NCBI GenBank assembly: GCA_910584405.1
Contig: CAJUAL010000014.1
Coordinates: 1 to 55,175, forward strand
DNA length: 55,175 nt
Direction: 5' to 3'
From: an uncultured Vampirovibrio sp.
GTDB taxonomy: Bacteria > Cyanobacteriota > Vampirovibrionia > Gastranaerophilales > Gastranaerophilaceae
In this document: positions 6,944-15,791 of the stretch, piece by piece
How positions within the stretch are numbered: position 1 is the stretch's first letter
Layout of the letters: each line of letters opens with the position of its first letter
The notes under the pieces: model-generated
Told to the model about the DNA's origin: nothing
What the model saw: the letters and a program-made list of their open reading frames with translations, nothing else
Database searches by the model: none
Made by a program: the position numbers and the translations under genes

Positions 6944-9259
6944 CTATTTTTCTTCTGCTGCTGCCTCCAACTCAGCTTTTTTCTGTTCTGCTTCGGCTTG
7001 AGTTCTAAATGGTCCTGCAAGCTTTTTATTATCATTTTTCTTATCAACAACATAATAATTATTATTGATTTTTACAACAGCTGCATTACCATATTTTCCG
7101 GAACCGCCGCCACCTTTTGCCGGTAATTTCATAATTCTGTCATACGCATCAGGTGCAAGTTTTACTTTTTTACCGTTTGGTAATGTAATTTCATTTGGTA
7201 AAGAAATTTTCTTATCGCGATAATCAAACTTGCCGTCACCGTTTGTATCAACACCTGAAATTCTGTTTTCATCTTGGTTAAGCGCCTTTTGAACCATTTT
7301 ACGTTCGGCTTCAGTCAGATTAGAACCATCTTCTGCTACATATCCGTGAGATGTGTACCATGTTCCTTCTCTATATTTCAATCTCGGTAACTCTGTACGA
7401 ACTTCTTCTTTTGTAGGTTCGTTAATAACATCAAGTTCTGGTTTTTCAGGACCGGACGGTGTTGATGGTACTGTAGGAACAGATGGCACTGTCGGTACTG
7501 ATGGTACTGATGGATCAGACGGAACGGATGGTACAGAAGGTGTAGACGGATCCGGCACTTCAATCTTTTGAATTGTTTCTTTAAATTTCTTGATAGCTTC
7601 ATATCCTGCCAATAATTCTTCAGTATTTGCTTTAGAAGTTGATTTACCGATTGCGGCCTCTAAAATTGCTGTTTTTATCCTTAAGTCTATAGCTTTATTT
7701 CCTGTTAATTCAAAGTCTTGAATTTGCTTCATGATAAGTTTATTATCATCGCCCTTGATATTTGCCATCGTCTTATCCATTAGAGCTTTATCCACAGGCA
7801 TACTGTTAAATGCATCTTCTGTTTTCGGATCACATAGCAAGAATGCTGCCAAACCTGCTGCTACCGGTCCTGCCATTAAACCTAAGACACCTTTCATACT
7901 GCCTAAAAGATTTACTGAAGCATCAGCTACTGCACTTGCTACATCTCCACCACCTTTGACTGTATGGTGCATTGCTTCCCAGGTTTCTTTTGTTACCAAA
8001 TTACCAAATTCATCAGGGAATGTTTCTACTTGATGATTTACACCATCAAATACTTCAAATTCATATTTATCTGTTTGTGCGAAATCTTCAGCATGGTCAC
8101 TTTTTTTACTTAACAAACCTGTTACCAAATTTGATAATGCTGTGATACCAAATGCCATGCCGGCTGCTTTCCAGCGTTGACCTGCGCCGCTTTCTGTTCC
8201 GAAACCGAATTTCTTGACCATGCTATCTATTTGACCTTTTTTAGAATTTAATTCTTTAGCAAATTGTTTACTTTCATCTATATTAAATCTATGGTCAAAA
8301 CCTGAATAATCTATCAAGACATCTTTTACTGCTTCTTGGTCTATATCACGGAAGTTTATATCATCTCCTTCTGGTTCTTTTTTGAATATTGCCAAATGTT
8401 TTGAAAAATATTCTTTTACTTCTTTATATTGTTGTGGTGTTAATTCGCTATTTCCATATGCTTTATCTGCAGCGTCCATTGCTGCTTGCGCGTTACGATA
8501 TATCTGCATTAAATTGCGGAAATCTTTTTTAGATAATACTTTTACATTATCTTCATTCACTGACGGATTTTTATCTAAATATGCCTGTTTTTCTTCTTCG
8601 CTCAAGCATACTTTTACAACATTGTTTACATTCGTCATGTTTTTAGCATTGTTTTCAGCGGCTTTTCTGATGCCTTTAACACCTTTGCCAGCTGCACCAC
8701 GTTGCAATACTCGTTCACGTTCAACTCGAACAGCCATATCTCCTAAATCATTAAACTTCGGATCATTTAATTTTGCTGTTACAGCATCGCGTCTTTGTTT
8801 TAATGCAATATACTCAGGAGATGTTTTTGTAGCTCCTTTATATATTAAATCTGACATTTGTTGATCTAATTTTGCCTGTTCATCTATTATTTTATCGTGT
8901 GCTTCTTTTAAATCTTTATACTCTTTTTCAAATCTTTCAAACTCTGCTTTTGTCATTGTTGGTTTACAAAATTCGTCTTTAATTGCAGAATCTTGTGTAT
9001 ATCTTTCCTGAGCGGCTATATCTTCTCTTGTTGCAACATGAGAATCTGTACCGCGAACAAACAAATCTCCGCCCTTAGTTTGATCGGTTGTCACTGTTAC
9101 CATATTACTGTCAATTTTTCCTGTTAATGCATCCGAAATTAATTGAGTTAATCGGGTAATTTCTTCACGGTTTTTTTCAACGCCGCCATTTTCAGGCTTA
9201 CGTAATTCTGCAATGCGTGCTTGCAATCTTTCAATAGCAACACTGTTCACTTCTGTCAT
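6944..9259 (-). CDS. Large protein with coiled coil, Pro-linker and EF-hand-like loop
   Basis: A 771-residue protein I do not recognise as a whole. It has no signal peptide. Residues 1-330 are charged and helical (coiled-coil-like). Two hydrophobic segments (about 365-383 and 452-476, ending AAGLAAFLLC) could enter a membrane. A linker of repeated PSVP/TVP units (about 566-603) follows. Next comes a calcium-loop motif DTNGDGKFDYRD (about 667-678) as in dockerin or EF-hand loops. The C-terminus (YYVVDKK...GPFRTQAEAEQKKAE) has the strand-helix look of a SPOR-like repeat. The start has a good AAAGGAT ribosome site. It resembles in style the proteins at 46.5 and 51.8 kb, suggesting a lineage-specific class. 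Localisation is unclear. Confidence 0.6.
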   Translation of the reverse strand: MTEVNSVAIERLQARIAELRKPENGGVEKNREEITRLTQLISDALTGKIDSNMVTVTTDQTKGGDLFVRGTDSHVATREDIAAQERYTQDSAIKDEFCKPTMTKAEFERFEKEYKDLKEAHDKIIDEQAKLDQQMSDLIYKGATKTSPEYIALKQRRDAVTAKLNDPKFNDLGDMAVRVERERVLQRGAAGKGVKGIRKAAENNAKNMTNVNNVVKVCLSEEEKQAYLDKNPSVNEDNVKVLSKKDFRNLMQIYRNAQAAMDAADKAYGNSELTPQQYKEVKEYFSKHLAIFKKEPEGDDINFRDIDQEAVKDVLIDYSGFDHRFNIDESKQFAKELNSKKGQIDSMVKKFGFGTESGAGQRWKAAGMAFGITALSNLVTGLLSKKSDHAEDFAQTDKYEFEVFDGVNHQVETFPDEFGNLVTKETWEAMHHTVKGGGDVASAVADASVNLLGSMKGVLGLMAGPVAAGLAAFLLCDPKTEDAFNSMPVDKALMDKTMANIKGDDNKLIMKQIQDFELTGNKAIDLRIKTAILEAAIGKSTSKANTEELLAGYEAIKKFKETIQKIEVPDPSTPSVPSVPSDPSVPSVPTVPSVPTVPSTPSGPEKPELDVINEPTKEEVRTELPRLKYREGTWYTSHGYVAEDGSNLTEAERKMVQKALNQDENRISGVDTNGDGKFDYRDKKISLPNEITLPNGKKVKLAPDAYDRIMKLPAKGGGGSGKYGNAAVVKINNNYYVVDKKNDNKKLAGPFRTQAEAEQKKAELEAAAEEK

Positions 9260-9509
9260 CTTTCAATCATCCTTTCATATTAAATTGCTAAATTTATTCT
9301 TCACTTTATTTTTATTAACGTTTTTTTTAATCAAAAATTTACTCCATTTTATATCATTCTTATATACTTTATACCTAAATATGCAATATTACTGGCCTGT
9401 GGCCTGTTAAGTTTTATTAAGCGCAATACCTTCACATACTTTTCATGTCGGTTTGCATGATTCAAAACTTTAGTACTTGATGATTATTAGTTACATTTAT
9501 TTACATTAA
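9260..9509. other. AT-rich intergenic gap without a gene
   Basis: Upstream region of the 771-residue gene. I see several TATA-like stretches that could hold its leftward promoter and a short direct repeat GGCCTGTGGCC near 9396, but no convincing ORF or RNA. Confidence 0.5.
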
Positions 9510-9540
9510 AAAAGCTTCGGGCATTTGACCCGAAGCTTTT
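9510..9540 (-). terminator. Terminator after ftnA
   Basis: Stem AAAAGCTTCGGG / CCCGAAGCTTTT with a 7-nt loop and a T run on the minus strand, 23 nt beyond the ferritin stop. Confidence 0.85.
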
Positions 9541-9563
9541 ACTCTTATATAAATAGAATTTAA

Positions 9564-10073
9564 TTAACCAATTACAGGAGGGTTGAAAACTCTTGTTGCA
9601 AGTTCTTTATCAAGCATAAATAATGCTTTCTTATCATCACCGATAAGTCTTAAATTAGCAAGGACTCCACCTACATTTGATTCTTCCTCTACTTGTTCTT
9701 TCAAATACCAATCTAAAAATGATAATGCTGCTCTGTCTTTAACTTCTTCTGCAACATCCATTAAAGCATTTATACGTGAAGTTACAAATTCTTCATGTTC
9801 TAACACTTGCTCAAAAACTTCCAACGGTGTAGAACCTTTAATTTCAGGTTTGTCGATTGTTTCTAATGTTACTTTACCGTTACGTTCAAAAACATAATCA
9901 AACATACCCATAGCATGAGCTCTTTCTTCCTGAACTTGTACATCAAACCAGTTTACGAATCCCGGTAAATTTAGATCTGCAAAGATTGCTTTCATACCTA
10001 AATATAAATATTCAGAGTATAATTCCTTATTGATTTGATCATTAAACGCATTTTCTAATTTCTTATCAAGCAT
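9564..10073 (-). CDS. ftnA: Non-heme ferritin
   Basis: A 169-residue four-helix bundle that oxidises Fe(II) at a diiron centre and stores it as ferric mineral in a 24-subunit cytoplasmic shell. Ferroxidase ligands are visible: Glu17 (NKELYSEYLYL), the ExxH pair in QEERAHAM (Glu50, His53) and Glu in FEQVLEHEEFV. Length fits FtnA. Its start follows the fprA stop by one base, with its ribosome site (AAGGAG) inside the end of fprA, so the two are translationally close and share a transcript. The pairing makes sense in an anaerobe: one removes O2, the other removes iron that would drive Fenton chemistry. Confidence 0.96.
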   Translation of the reverse strand: MLDKKLENAFNDQINKELYSEYLYLGMKAIFADLNLPGFVNWFDVQVQEERAHAMGMFDYVFERNGKVTLETIDKPEIKGSTPLEVFEQVLEHEEFVTSRINALMDVAEEVKDRAALSFLDWYLKEQVEEESNVGGVLANLRLIGDDKKALFMLDKELATRVFNPPVIG

Positions 10074-10074
10074 C

Positions 10075-11286
10075 TTATTCTCCTTTCATTGTTGCAACAA
10101 TTGATTTTGCAAAATTTTCTAACTCTTCATGTTTATCTTTATTTACTGCTGATTTTAAGCTTACCGGACTACCGATGATTTCCGTATTTTTCATTTTTAA
10201 AATAAGTTCTGACATTAATTTCCCTGAAACCGGTGCCCAAGAACCGTTTTCGATAATTCCGACTTTGCGGTTTTGTAAGTTATGAGCAACTATATCGTGA
10301 AGTAAATTTTCCATATTAACAAAAATTCCGTTATTATAAGTGGTTGATGCAAACACAATATGAGAATATTTAAACGCATCAGCTACAATATAAGACGGGT
10401 GTGTAACAGATACATCATAAATTTTAACATCTTTCACACCGTTTTGCGCTAATTTTCCTGCAAAAATCTCAGCTGCATTCTGGGTTCCGCCATAAACAGA
10501 GGCGTATACAACTAATACAGAATTGATTTCAGGGGTGTAAGTTGACCATTTTTGGTATTTATCTATAAATTTGCCCAAATCCTTTCTCCAAACATAACCA
10601 TGAAGCGGGCAAATCATACTAATTTCAACACCAGACGCTTTTTTTAGCAGTGCCTGAACCTGCATACCATATTTTCCGACAATATTTGTATAATATCTTC
10701 TTGCTTCATCCATATATCTGTGGTCAAAATCCACTTCATCAGCAAAAATACTGCCGTCTACAGTTCCAAAAGTACCGAAAGCATCAGCACTGAATAAAAT
10801 TTTATCTACAGTATCATAAGTTACCATAACTTCAGGCCAATGAACCATTGGTGCAAATAAAAACGTTAAATTATGTTTTCCCGTATTTAACGTGTCACCT
10901 TCTTTTACAAGTAAATACTGGCCATCAGAAAATTCAAAATTAAAAAATTGTTTAATCATTGTCTGAGTTTTTGCATTACATACGATTTTAACTTCAGGAT
11001 AAAGCCTTACAATTGTTTCAATTTCAGCACAATGATCCGGTTCCATATGATTGATAATCATATAATCTAATGTTCTGTCACCTAAAAGGTGTTCAACATT
11101 TTCAATAAATTGATGACATACGGACTTATCAACAGTATCTAACAACACTGTTTTTTCATCCATTAACAGGTATGAATTATAAGATACACCACTTGGAACA
11201 GGATAAACGCTTTCAAATAACGAAATTCGTCTATCATTTGCTCCAACCCAGTATAAATCCTCAGTAATTGATTTTACATTATACAT
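10075..11286 (-). CDS. fprA: Flavodiiron protein (A-type flavoprotein, O2/NO reductase)
   Basis: About 403 residues from the ATG at 11286, chosen because AAGGAG sits 7 nt upstream. The longer frame to 11355 has no ribosome site and adds 23 unlike residues. The N-terminal metallo-beta-lactamase-like domain carries the diiron ligands NHMEPDHCAE, HW in APMVHWPE, SADAFG and PLHG. The C-terminal flavodoxin domain starts VLVVYASVYGGTQNAAE and binds FMN. Such enzymes reduce O2 to water (or NO to N2O) in the cytoplasm of anaerobes, fed by rubredoxin or NAD(P)H. No rubredoxin domain is fused. It heads a two-gene operon with ftnA. Confidence 0.95.
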   Translation of the reverse strand: MYNVKSITEDLYWVGANDRRISLFESVYPVPSGVSYNSYLLMDEKTVLLDTVDKSVCHQFIENVEHLLGDRTLDYMIINHMEPDHCAEIETIVRLYPEVKIVCNAKTQTMIKQFFNFEFSDGQYLLVKEGDTLNTGKHNLTFLFAPMVHWPEVMVTYDTVDKILFSADAFGTFGTVDGSIFADEVDFDHRYMDEARRYYTNIVGKYGMQVQALLKKASGVEISMICPLHGYVWRKDLGKFIDKYQKWSTYTPEINSVLVVYASVYGGTQNAAEIFAGKLAQNGVKDVKIYDVSVTHPSYIVADAFKYSHIVFASTTYNNGIFVNMENLLHDIVAHNLQNRKVGIIENGSWAPVSGKLMSELILKMKNTEIIGSPVSLKSAVNKDKHEELENFAKSIVATMKGE

Positions 11287-11521
11287 GTCTTTCTCCTTTT
11301 TTTTCATAATATCACAAAAAACAACATCATTTATATTTAAAATGATATTAGCCAAACAGGTAATAGAAAAAACTTTTTATATCTAATATTCTATATACAC
11401 ATGGTTAAAACAAATAGGGATTGAAATATTAATTCTTTTAATAAAAGTTTATGCATAAAATGCAACTATGTATGAAAAAGAAAGTTATAATTTAATTATT
11501 GCCTGGTAGTATGTAAAAGAA

Positions 11522-12100
11522 TCAGGCATTTTTATTGCTTGTTAGAAATTCTAAAATCTTTTCGTTATAACGATTGTCTACCGCACTAAAAGGAAAAATC
11601 TCTCCGCCAAACTCTTTACGAACATGAGCCAGTGTGCTTTGAATCTTATTTTTTGAAATGCAATCAACTTTTGTCACAACAGTTATAATAGGCAAATTAT
11701 AAGCTAAAACCCATTCCCTCATTTGATAATCGTTTTTTTGAATTTCATGACGCGCATCTACAAGCTGAATAAGCGAAGTAATTTGCTCACGTTTCAAAAG
11801 ATATTCTTCTAAGTACTTTTGCCACCTGTTACGCGCTTCTATAGAAACTTTCGCATACCCGTATCCCGGCAAATCTGCTATCATAAATTCATCAGAAAAA
11901 TTAAAAAAGTTTATTAATCTTGTTTTACCGGGAACATTCGAAGTTTTTGCAAGCTTTTTATTATTTGCAAGACCGTTAATAAATGATGATTTCCCGACAT
12001 TTGAACGTCCTAATAATGGAAATTCAGGCAGGGTATATTCAGGACACTGACTTAATTTTTCTGCACTAATTAAAAACTTTGCATTCATAAATGGTTTCAT
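11522..12100 (-). CDS. engB: Ribosome biogenesis GTPase YsxC/EngB
   Basis: A 192-residue TrmE-Era-EngA-EngB-Septin GTPase needed for assembly of the 50S subunit. The G motifs are intact: G1 GRSNVGKSS (P-loop), switch TRLINFF, G3 DLPGYGYAKV and G4 TKVD. Full length for the family. It is the last gene of a leftward cluster, 9 nt after the 86-residue ORF, which itself overlaps the TPR gene, so all three probably share a message. Confidence 0.95.
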   Translation of the reverse strand: MKPFMNAKFLISAEKLSQCPEYTLPEFPLLGRSNVGKSSFINGLANNKKLAKTSNVPGKTRLINFFNFSDEFMIADLPGYGYAKVSIEARNRWQKYLEEYLLKREQITSLIQLVDARHEIQKNDYQMREWVLAYNLPIITVVTKVDCISKNKIQSTLAHVRKEFGGEIFPFSAVDNRYNEKILEFLTSNKNA

Positions 12101-12109
12101 ATCTTTAAT

Positions 12110-12370
12110 TTACCCCTTTGCCCCTGCTTTTTCTTTTACTTCCTGAACTTTTTTCTTATACAAAACTGTTTGAAATAAATTACACATTTTTTCGTTATTT
12201 ACGACCGTTAACTGTGTTTTATTTTTTACAAAATCAATACTGAACGAGCTTTCCTGATTAAAAATATTTGACTGAATATTCACGATTTGAAACAGCCCCT
12301 CAGTTAAAATACTAAGAGGCTCTTTCATAAACGTTTCAAATGTTTTTCTGATATCAAATTTTTTCATCAT
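12110..12370 (-). CDS. Hypothetical 86-residue protein
   Basis: Not recognised. It is a basic cytoplasmic protein, with segments such as FETFMKEPLSILTEGLFQIV. Its ATG overlaps the stop of the upstream TPR gene by 4 nt (ATGA arrangement), typical of translational coupling, and engB follows 9 nt later. The tight packing supports that it is a real gene. No function can be offered. Confidence 0.6.
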   Translation of the reverse strand: MMKKFDIRKTFETFMKEPLSILTEGLFQIVNIQSNIFNQESSFSIDFVKNKTQLTVVNNEKMCNLFQTVLYKKKVQEVKEKAGAKG

Positions 12371-14172
12371 ATCTTTTGTTGGAACACTTGTATCCTTTGA
12401 ATTACAGCAGCTTTATCAGTTGCATTCGGTGATAATGCCAAGTATTGAGTATAATACTTAACAGCACCTTGATAGTTTCCTTCTGCTTCATATGCTTGAG
12501 CTTTTAACTTAGCAATTGAAGGCGCATTGTGATAAAAGTCGATTGATCTGTTGCAGTATTCAATTGTAGATGCGTAATTTCCTTCTTTAAATTGACGAAG
12601 TGCAATTTCAAAGAACTCATTAGATTTCATTTCGCACAAATCAATATAGTGAATGCCGTTTGATGCAATTCTGTTATCAGGATCAGCCATTAAGACTTTT
12701 TGAAGTGCTTTTCTTGCTGTTCTGAACTGCTTGTGCTGAACAAGAATTTCTGCTAAGTATAATTCATCATCAACACTGTTTGCAAAATTAATAGCATTTT
12801 CAAATGTATAAACAGCATCTTTTTCTCTGCCTAAAGAAAGGTAAGCTTCACCTTTAATCACTGTATCCATTAAGCTGTTGCTTGCAGATTGTACAATGTA
12901 ATTCAAATTATCCTGAGTAAGTTCCATTTGGTGAGTTAATTTACCCAATTTAATTTTAGCCAAGTGAAGTTTCAAATCATTAGGAGTTCTTTGAATAGCT
13001 TCATTTACATAGTCATAAGCAAGGTATACATCTTTATTTGTTGTAAAATCTCTTGAATCTGCTGTATCTTTAGACATTTCATAATATGTATTTGCCAAGC
13101 CTATAATAGCATTGTTATTATAAGTTGCATCACCTAATAATCTTGAATAATATTCAAGTGCTTGAGGGTATTTTTTAGTAACTAATGACATATTAGCAAC
13201 TCTATAAATACCTTCTTTGTAATTAGGATTCAAAATAATAGCAGTTTTTAATTCTTCCATAGCAAATTCATGGTCAGAACGTCTTTCGTAAACGCCTGCC
13301 AAATTGATATAAGGTTTAGAGTTTTCAGGTTTTACATGAATTGCTTTTTTGAATGAATTGATTGCAGCAGGCTGGTTGCCTTGTTTTAAGTATAATTCAC
13401 CTTGCAAATTCCACCCAGGAGATGAGTTCGGGTTAATATGCAGTGAGTGGTTTAACCATGTTAAAGCTTTTGTATAATCACCGCGTCTTGCTTCAACCTG
13501 ACCCATATGATACATAGAAGTCGGGTTGTGAGAGTTGCATTTTAGTGATTGTAAATAATATTTTTCAGCCTGATCCAAATCTCCGTCAAGCATTGCGATA
13601 TTACCTAAGTTATCATAAGCAGGTGCAAAATTCGGGTTATTTTTCAATGCTGTTTGGAACAATTCCTGTGCATCTTTTTTGTTACCGAGTTTTAAAGTTG
13701 CAACACCCATAGCGTTGAAAGCTTGGTAATAAGTACTGTCTAACCCTACAGCTGTAACAAACTCTTGAATAGCTGCTTCTGAAAGGTTTTTAATATTTTT
13801 AATATATTCAACATCAGAAGATGTTTCTCTCATTAAATAAACCAAACCCTGTGCATAGTGAAATTCAGGTTTGTTAGGGTATTTTTTTAAAAGTTTGTCC
13901 AATTCTGACTGAGCAGGAGCCAACTTATACTGTTTAGCCTGAGAAATCAATTGTAAGGCTTTTGCATCCAAATCATTAGGATTTTTTGATAAAATTTCTT
14001 TTAACTTCTGATCAGCTGTTTCATAGTTGTTATATTCAATCATTTTGTCTATATCAACATAACTTTTTGAAACCTGAGCTTTTATAGGTTCAGCAGAAAC
14101 AAACGATGGATTTGCACATAAAATAGAAGCTGTCAATAACATTGACGTAACTAATAATTTTTTACAATTCAT
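12367..14172 (-). CDS. Exported TPR repeat protein
   Basis: A 601-residue protein with a signal peptide (about 1-27, LLTASILCANPSFVSA) and then tetratricopeptide repeats over most of its length. Units such as FAPAYDNLGNIAMLDGDLDQAEKYY and SKPYINLAGVYERRSDHEFAME are clear. It is expected in the periplasm or tethered to the envelope as an assembly scaffold. It leads a three-gene leftward cluster with an 86-residue protein and engB and is divergent from the Xer recombinase gene, with about 90 bp between them for promoters. Confidence 0.88.
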   Translation of the reverse strand: MNCKKLLVTSMLLTASILCANPSFVSAEPIKAQVSKSYVDIDKMIEYNNYETADQKLKEILSKNPNDLDAKALQLISQAKQYKLAPAQSELDKLLKKYPNKPEFHYAQGLVYLMRETSSDVEYIKNIKNLSEAAIQEFVTAVGLDSTYYQAFNAMGVATLKLGNKKDAQELFQTALKNNPNFAPAYDNLGNIAMLDGDLDQAEKYYLQSLKCNSHNPTSMYHMGQVEARRGDYTKALTWLNHSLHINPNSSPGWNLQGELYLKQGNQPAAINSFKKAIHVKPENSKPYINLAGVYERRSDHEFAMEELKTAIILNPNYKEGIYRVANMSLVTKKYPQALEYYSRLLGDATYNNNAIIGLANTYYEMSKDTADSRDFTTNKDVYLAYDYVNEAIQRTPNDLKLHLAKIKLGKLTHQMELTQDNLNYIVQSASNSLMDTVIKGEAYLSLGREKDAVYTFENAINFANSVDDELYLAEILVQHKQFRTARKALQKVLMADPDNRIASNGIHYIDLCEMKSNEFFEIALRQFKEGNYASTIEYCNRSIDFYHNAPSIAKLKAQAYEAEGNYQGAVKYYTQYLALSPNATDKAAVIQRIQVFQQKI

Positions 14173-14261
14173 GTTTTCACCTACTTTTTATTTTATTACT
14201 ATTCTAAATCTTATAAAATTATTGTATAATAGTTGTCAGAAAAAAGCAACAAGGTTAACAT

Positions 14262-15176
14262 ATGGCACTGACTTCAAAAGCAAAACAAGATTTAGATGAT
14301 TTTAAATCATACATAATAGTAGAAAAGAACTTTTCGCAGCATACCGCAAAAGCTTATTATGCAGACATTTTAAGCTATTTAATCTGGCTTGAAAATGAAG
14401 ATTGCGAGCAGGTAAGTTTTTCAAAAATTCGTGAATATTTGCATTATATTCAGATATTCAATTATAAAAAAACAACAGTCGCAAGAAAGATTGCATCCCT
14501 GCGAACCTTCTATAAATACTTGAATAGAGAGAAAAAAACAGAAAATAACCCTGCCGAAAATTTAATATCCCCTAAACGACCGAAGTCGTTGCCCAAATTC
14601 CTAACAACGGATGAGATAGAACAAATTTTAAGCAACATAAATATAGACACACCTGCAGGATACAGAAATCGTGCGATTTTAGAACTGCTATGGGCAAGCG
14701 GAATGCGTGTATCAGAACTCAGCGGACTTAATTTCGGGAATCTTAACCTTGAAAATAACGAAATTACGGTTTTTGGTAAAGGCGCAAAAGAACGAATCAT
14801 TCTTGTAACAGACAGAGCAAAATCTTATCTGCAAGGATACATAGACTTTGCTCGACCACTGATAGCCAAAGGATTTACGCTCCCTCCGATTAATGATGAA
14901 ACCCCTGTATTTATAAACAAAACAGGTTATCGTCTTCAAACAAAAATGATTCGCAATGTGATAAACAACATTGTCGAAAAAATTGAACTACCTAAAAAAG
15001 TTACTCCGCACATGTTCCGCCACAGCTTTGCAACACATTTGATAGAAAACGGTGCAGATTTAAGGGTTGTACAAGAACTTCTCGGACATGCCAGCATTTC
15101 AAATACTCAAATCTATACCCACATATCAATGCAGCATATGAAAGAAGTCTATGACCAAACCCACCCGAGAGCTTAA
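14262..15176 (+). CDS. xer: Tyrosine recombinase of the XerC/XerD family
   Basis: A 304-residue site-specific recombinase. The N-terminal SAM-like domain (about 5-90, FSQHTAKAYYADILSYL) clamps DNA. The catalytic domain carries the Arg in ASGMRVSEL, the Lys in GKGAKERI, the HMFRHSFATHL box, the LLGHASISNTQIYTHI box and the nucleophilic Tyr in that last motif. Length and motif spacing fit chromosomal dimer-resolution XerC/D, not phage integrases, which are usually longer. Whether it is XerC, XerD or a single-recombinase XerH/S type cannot be decided. A type-I-toxin-like locus starts 10-20 bp downstream. Confidence 0.93.
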   Translation: MALTSKAKQDLDDFKSYIIVEKNFSQHTAKAYYADILSYLIWLENEDCEQVSFSKIREYLHYIQIFNYKKTTVARKIASLRTFYKYLNREKKTENNPAENLISPKRPKSLPKFLTTDEIEQILSNINIDTPAGYRNRAILELLWASGMRVSELSGLNFGNLNLENNEITVFGKGAKERIILVTDRAKSYLQGYIDFARPLIAKGFTLPPINDETPVFINKTGYRLQTKMIRNVINNIVEKIELPKKVTPHMFRHSFATHLIENGADLRVVQELLGHASISNTQIYTHISMQHMKEVYDQTHPRA

Positions 15177-15193
15177 GAAGGTTTGTGGTAAAA

Positions 15194-15371
15194 TATCATT
15201 AGGGTAAGTACCTAAAACTTCCGCTAACACACACGATTATACAAAGAAATCGGTTAGAGAGGAGGTGAAATAATGATAATATGGGCTAAATACCTTTTGT
15301 ATATTTTTTGTAAAATATACAAAAATAAAGTCCCAATACTGGAGATATTGGAACTTTATTTAAACTCATAA
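15194..15371 (+). CDS. Small ORF of type-I-toxin-like locus A (32 codons, 15273-15371)
   Basis: The coding part is 15273-15371 (MIIWAKYLLYIFCKIYKNKV, then 12 more residues). It is preceded by a leader from about 15194 that starts AGGGTAAGTACC after a TAAAAT -10 element. The ribosome site GAGGAGGTG, 5-6 nt before the ATG, is among the strongest in the window. The peptide is hydrophobic and basic, as expected of a membrane-active toxin. Leader and tail are conserved with locus B at 36.0 kb although the peptides differ. A convergent antisense promoter and an antisense terminator overlap the ORF. Toxicity is inferred from architecture only. Confidence 0.5.
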
Positions 15372-15431
15372 AATCATAGGGTACAAAGTGAAGTCCTAAT
15401 GAAGTAGCTTTCTTTAGGGCTTCCCCCTACA
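15320..15431 (-). ncRNA. Candidate antisense antitoxin RNA of locus A
   Basis: Predicted transcript of about 110 nt. The promoter is at 15437-15465, the start near 15430, and the end a strong hairpin inside the toxin ORF (15323-15361: 16-bp stem with one mismatch, then ATTTTTG on the minus strand). It would be complementary to the 3' half of the small ORF and its downstream hairpin. It lies 14 nt beyond the XRE gene stop on the same strand, so read-through from that gene could also produce it. Confidence 0.5.
15323..15361 (-). terminator. Antisense terminator inside small ORF A
   Basis: Stem AAATAAAGTCCCAATA / TATTGGAACTTTATTT (one mismatch) with a 7-nt loop. On the minus strand it continues as a T run (ATTTTTG). 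A second hairpin (arms TTTTGTATATTTT / AAAATATACAAAA) lies just before it. Confidence 0.65.
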
Positions 15432-15436
15432 CTTAT

Positions 15437-15465
15437 ATTATTTACTATACCATACCTTTTGTCAA
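15437..15465 (-). promoter_or_regulatory. Antisense promoter of locus A
   Basis: On the minus strand: TTGACA (15465-15460), 17-nt spacer, AATAAT (15442-15437). The identical boxes and spacing recur in locus B (36212-36240). Confidence 0.7.
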
Positions 15466-15479
15466 GCCTTGTGGAAGTA

Positions 15480-15731
15480 TCATTTAAACTCTTCTGCAAA
15501 TTCTTCTATCTCTTTAAAATTAAAAAACTCATGCATTGTAATACCTAAAGTCAGACAAATCTTGAAAATAGTATACGCTCTTGGTTCTTTCTTACCTCGT
15601 TCAATTTCACTCAAACCGCCTTTTGAAATACCACTTTGATACGCAAGCTGTTCAATCGTCAAACCCTGTTGTTTACGATAAGCAACAATTCTTTTACACA
15701 GTATTTGATTAAAATCATCATTTGTCATCAT
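15480..15731 (-). CDS. XRE-family HTH regulator (paralogue 1)
   Basis: An 83-residue protein that is almost only a helix-turn-helix: ILCKRIVAYRKQQGLTIEQLAYQ, then SGISKGGLSEIERGKKEP as turn and recognition helix, and a short C-terminal helix. Such Cro/CI-type proteins dimerise on short palindromes. It shares QLAYQSGISKGGLSEIE with its upstream neighbour at 15814, so the two arose by duplication. A TTCA-N6-TGAA palindrome lies 9 nt before its start and a second one 52 bp further up. Autoregulation is likely. Transcription runs toward the antisense RNA of locus A. Confidence 0.88.
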   Translation of the reverse strand: MMTNDDFNQILCKRIVAYRKQQGLTIEQLAYQSGISKGGLSEIERGKKEPRAYTIFKICLTLGITMHEFFNFKEIEEFAEEFK

Positions 15732-15739
15732 TAAATACT

Positions 15740-15753
15740 TTCATACATGTGAA
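15740..15753. promoter_or_regulatory. Operator-like palindrome 1 (TTCA-N6-TGAA)
   Basis: TTCATACATGTGAA, within the longer palindrome TTTCATACATGTGAAA, directly upstream of the 83-residue XRE gene. One of four copies within 400 bp. Confidence 0.6.
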
Positions 15754-15791
15754 ATACACATAAATCTTATATTCTGAAGTCAAAGCTGTAG

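Noticed and set aside
7353..7602. ORFs with regular GTDGT or HQYHQ repeats on both strands
   Set aside because: They are frame shadows of the PSVP-repeat linker of the 771-residue gene.
11501..11529. TGCCTG...CAGGCA stem after engB as a terminator
   Set aside because: The stem is only 6 bp with a 17-nt loop and lacks a T run on the engB strand. Too weak to list.
14262..15176. Xer recombinase as integrase of a mobile island together with the regulators to its right
   Set aside because: Its size and motifs fit housekeeping Xer, there is no attachment-site repeat or tRNA nearby, and no phage or conjugation genes are present.
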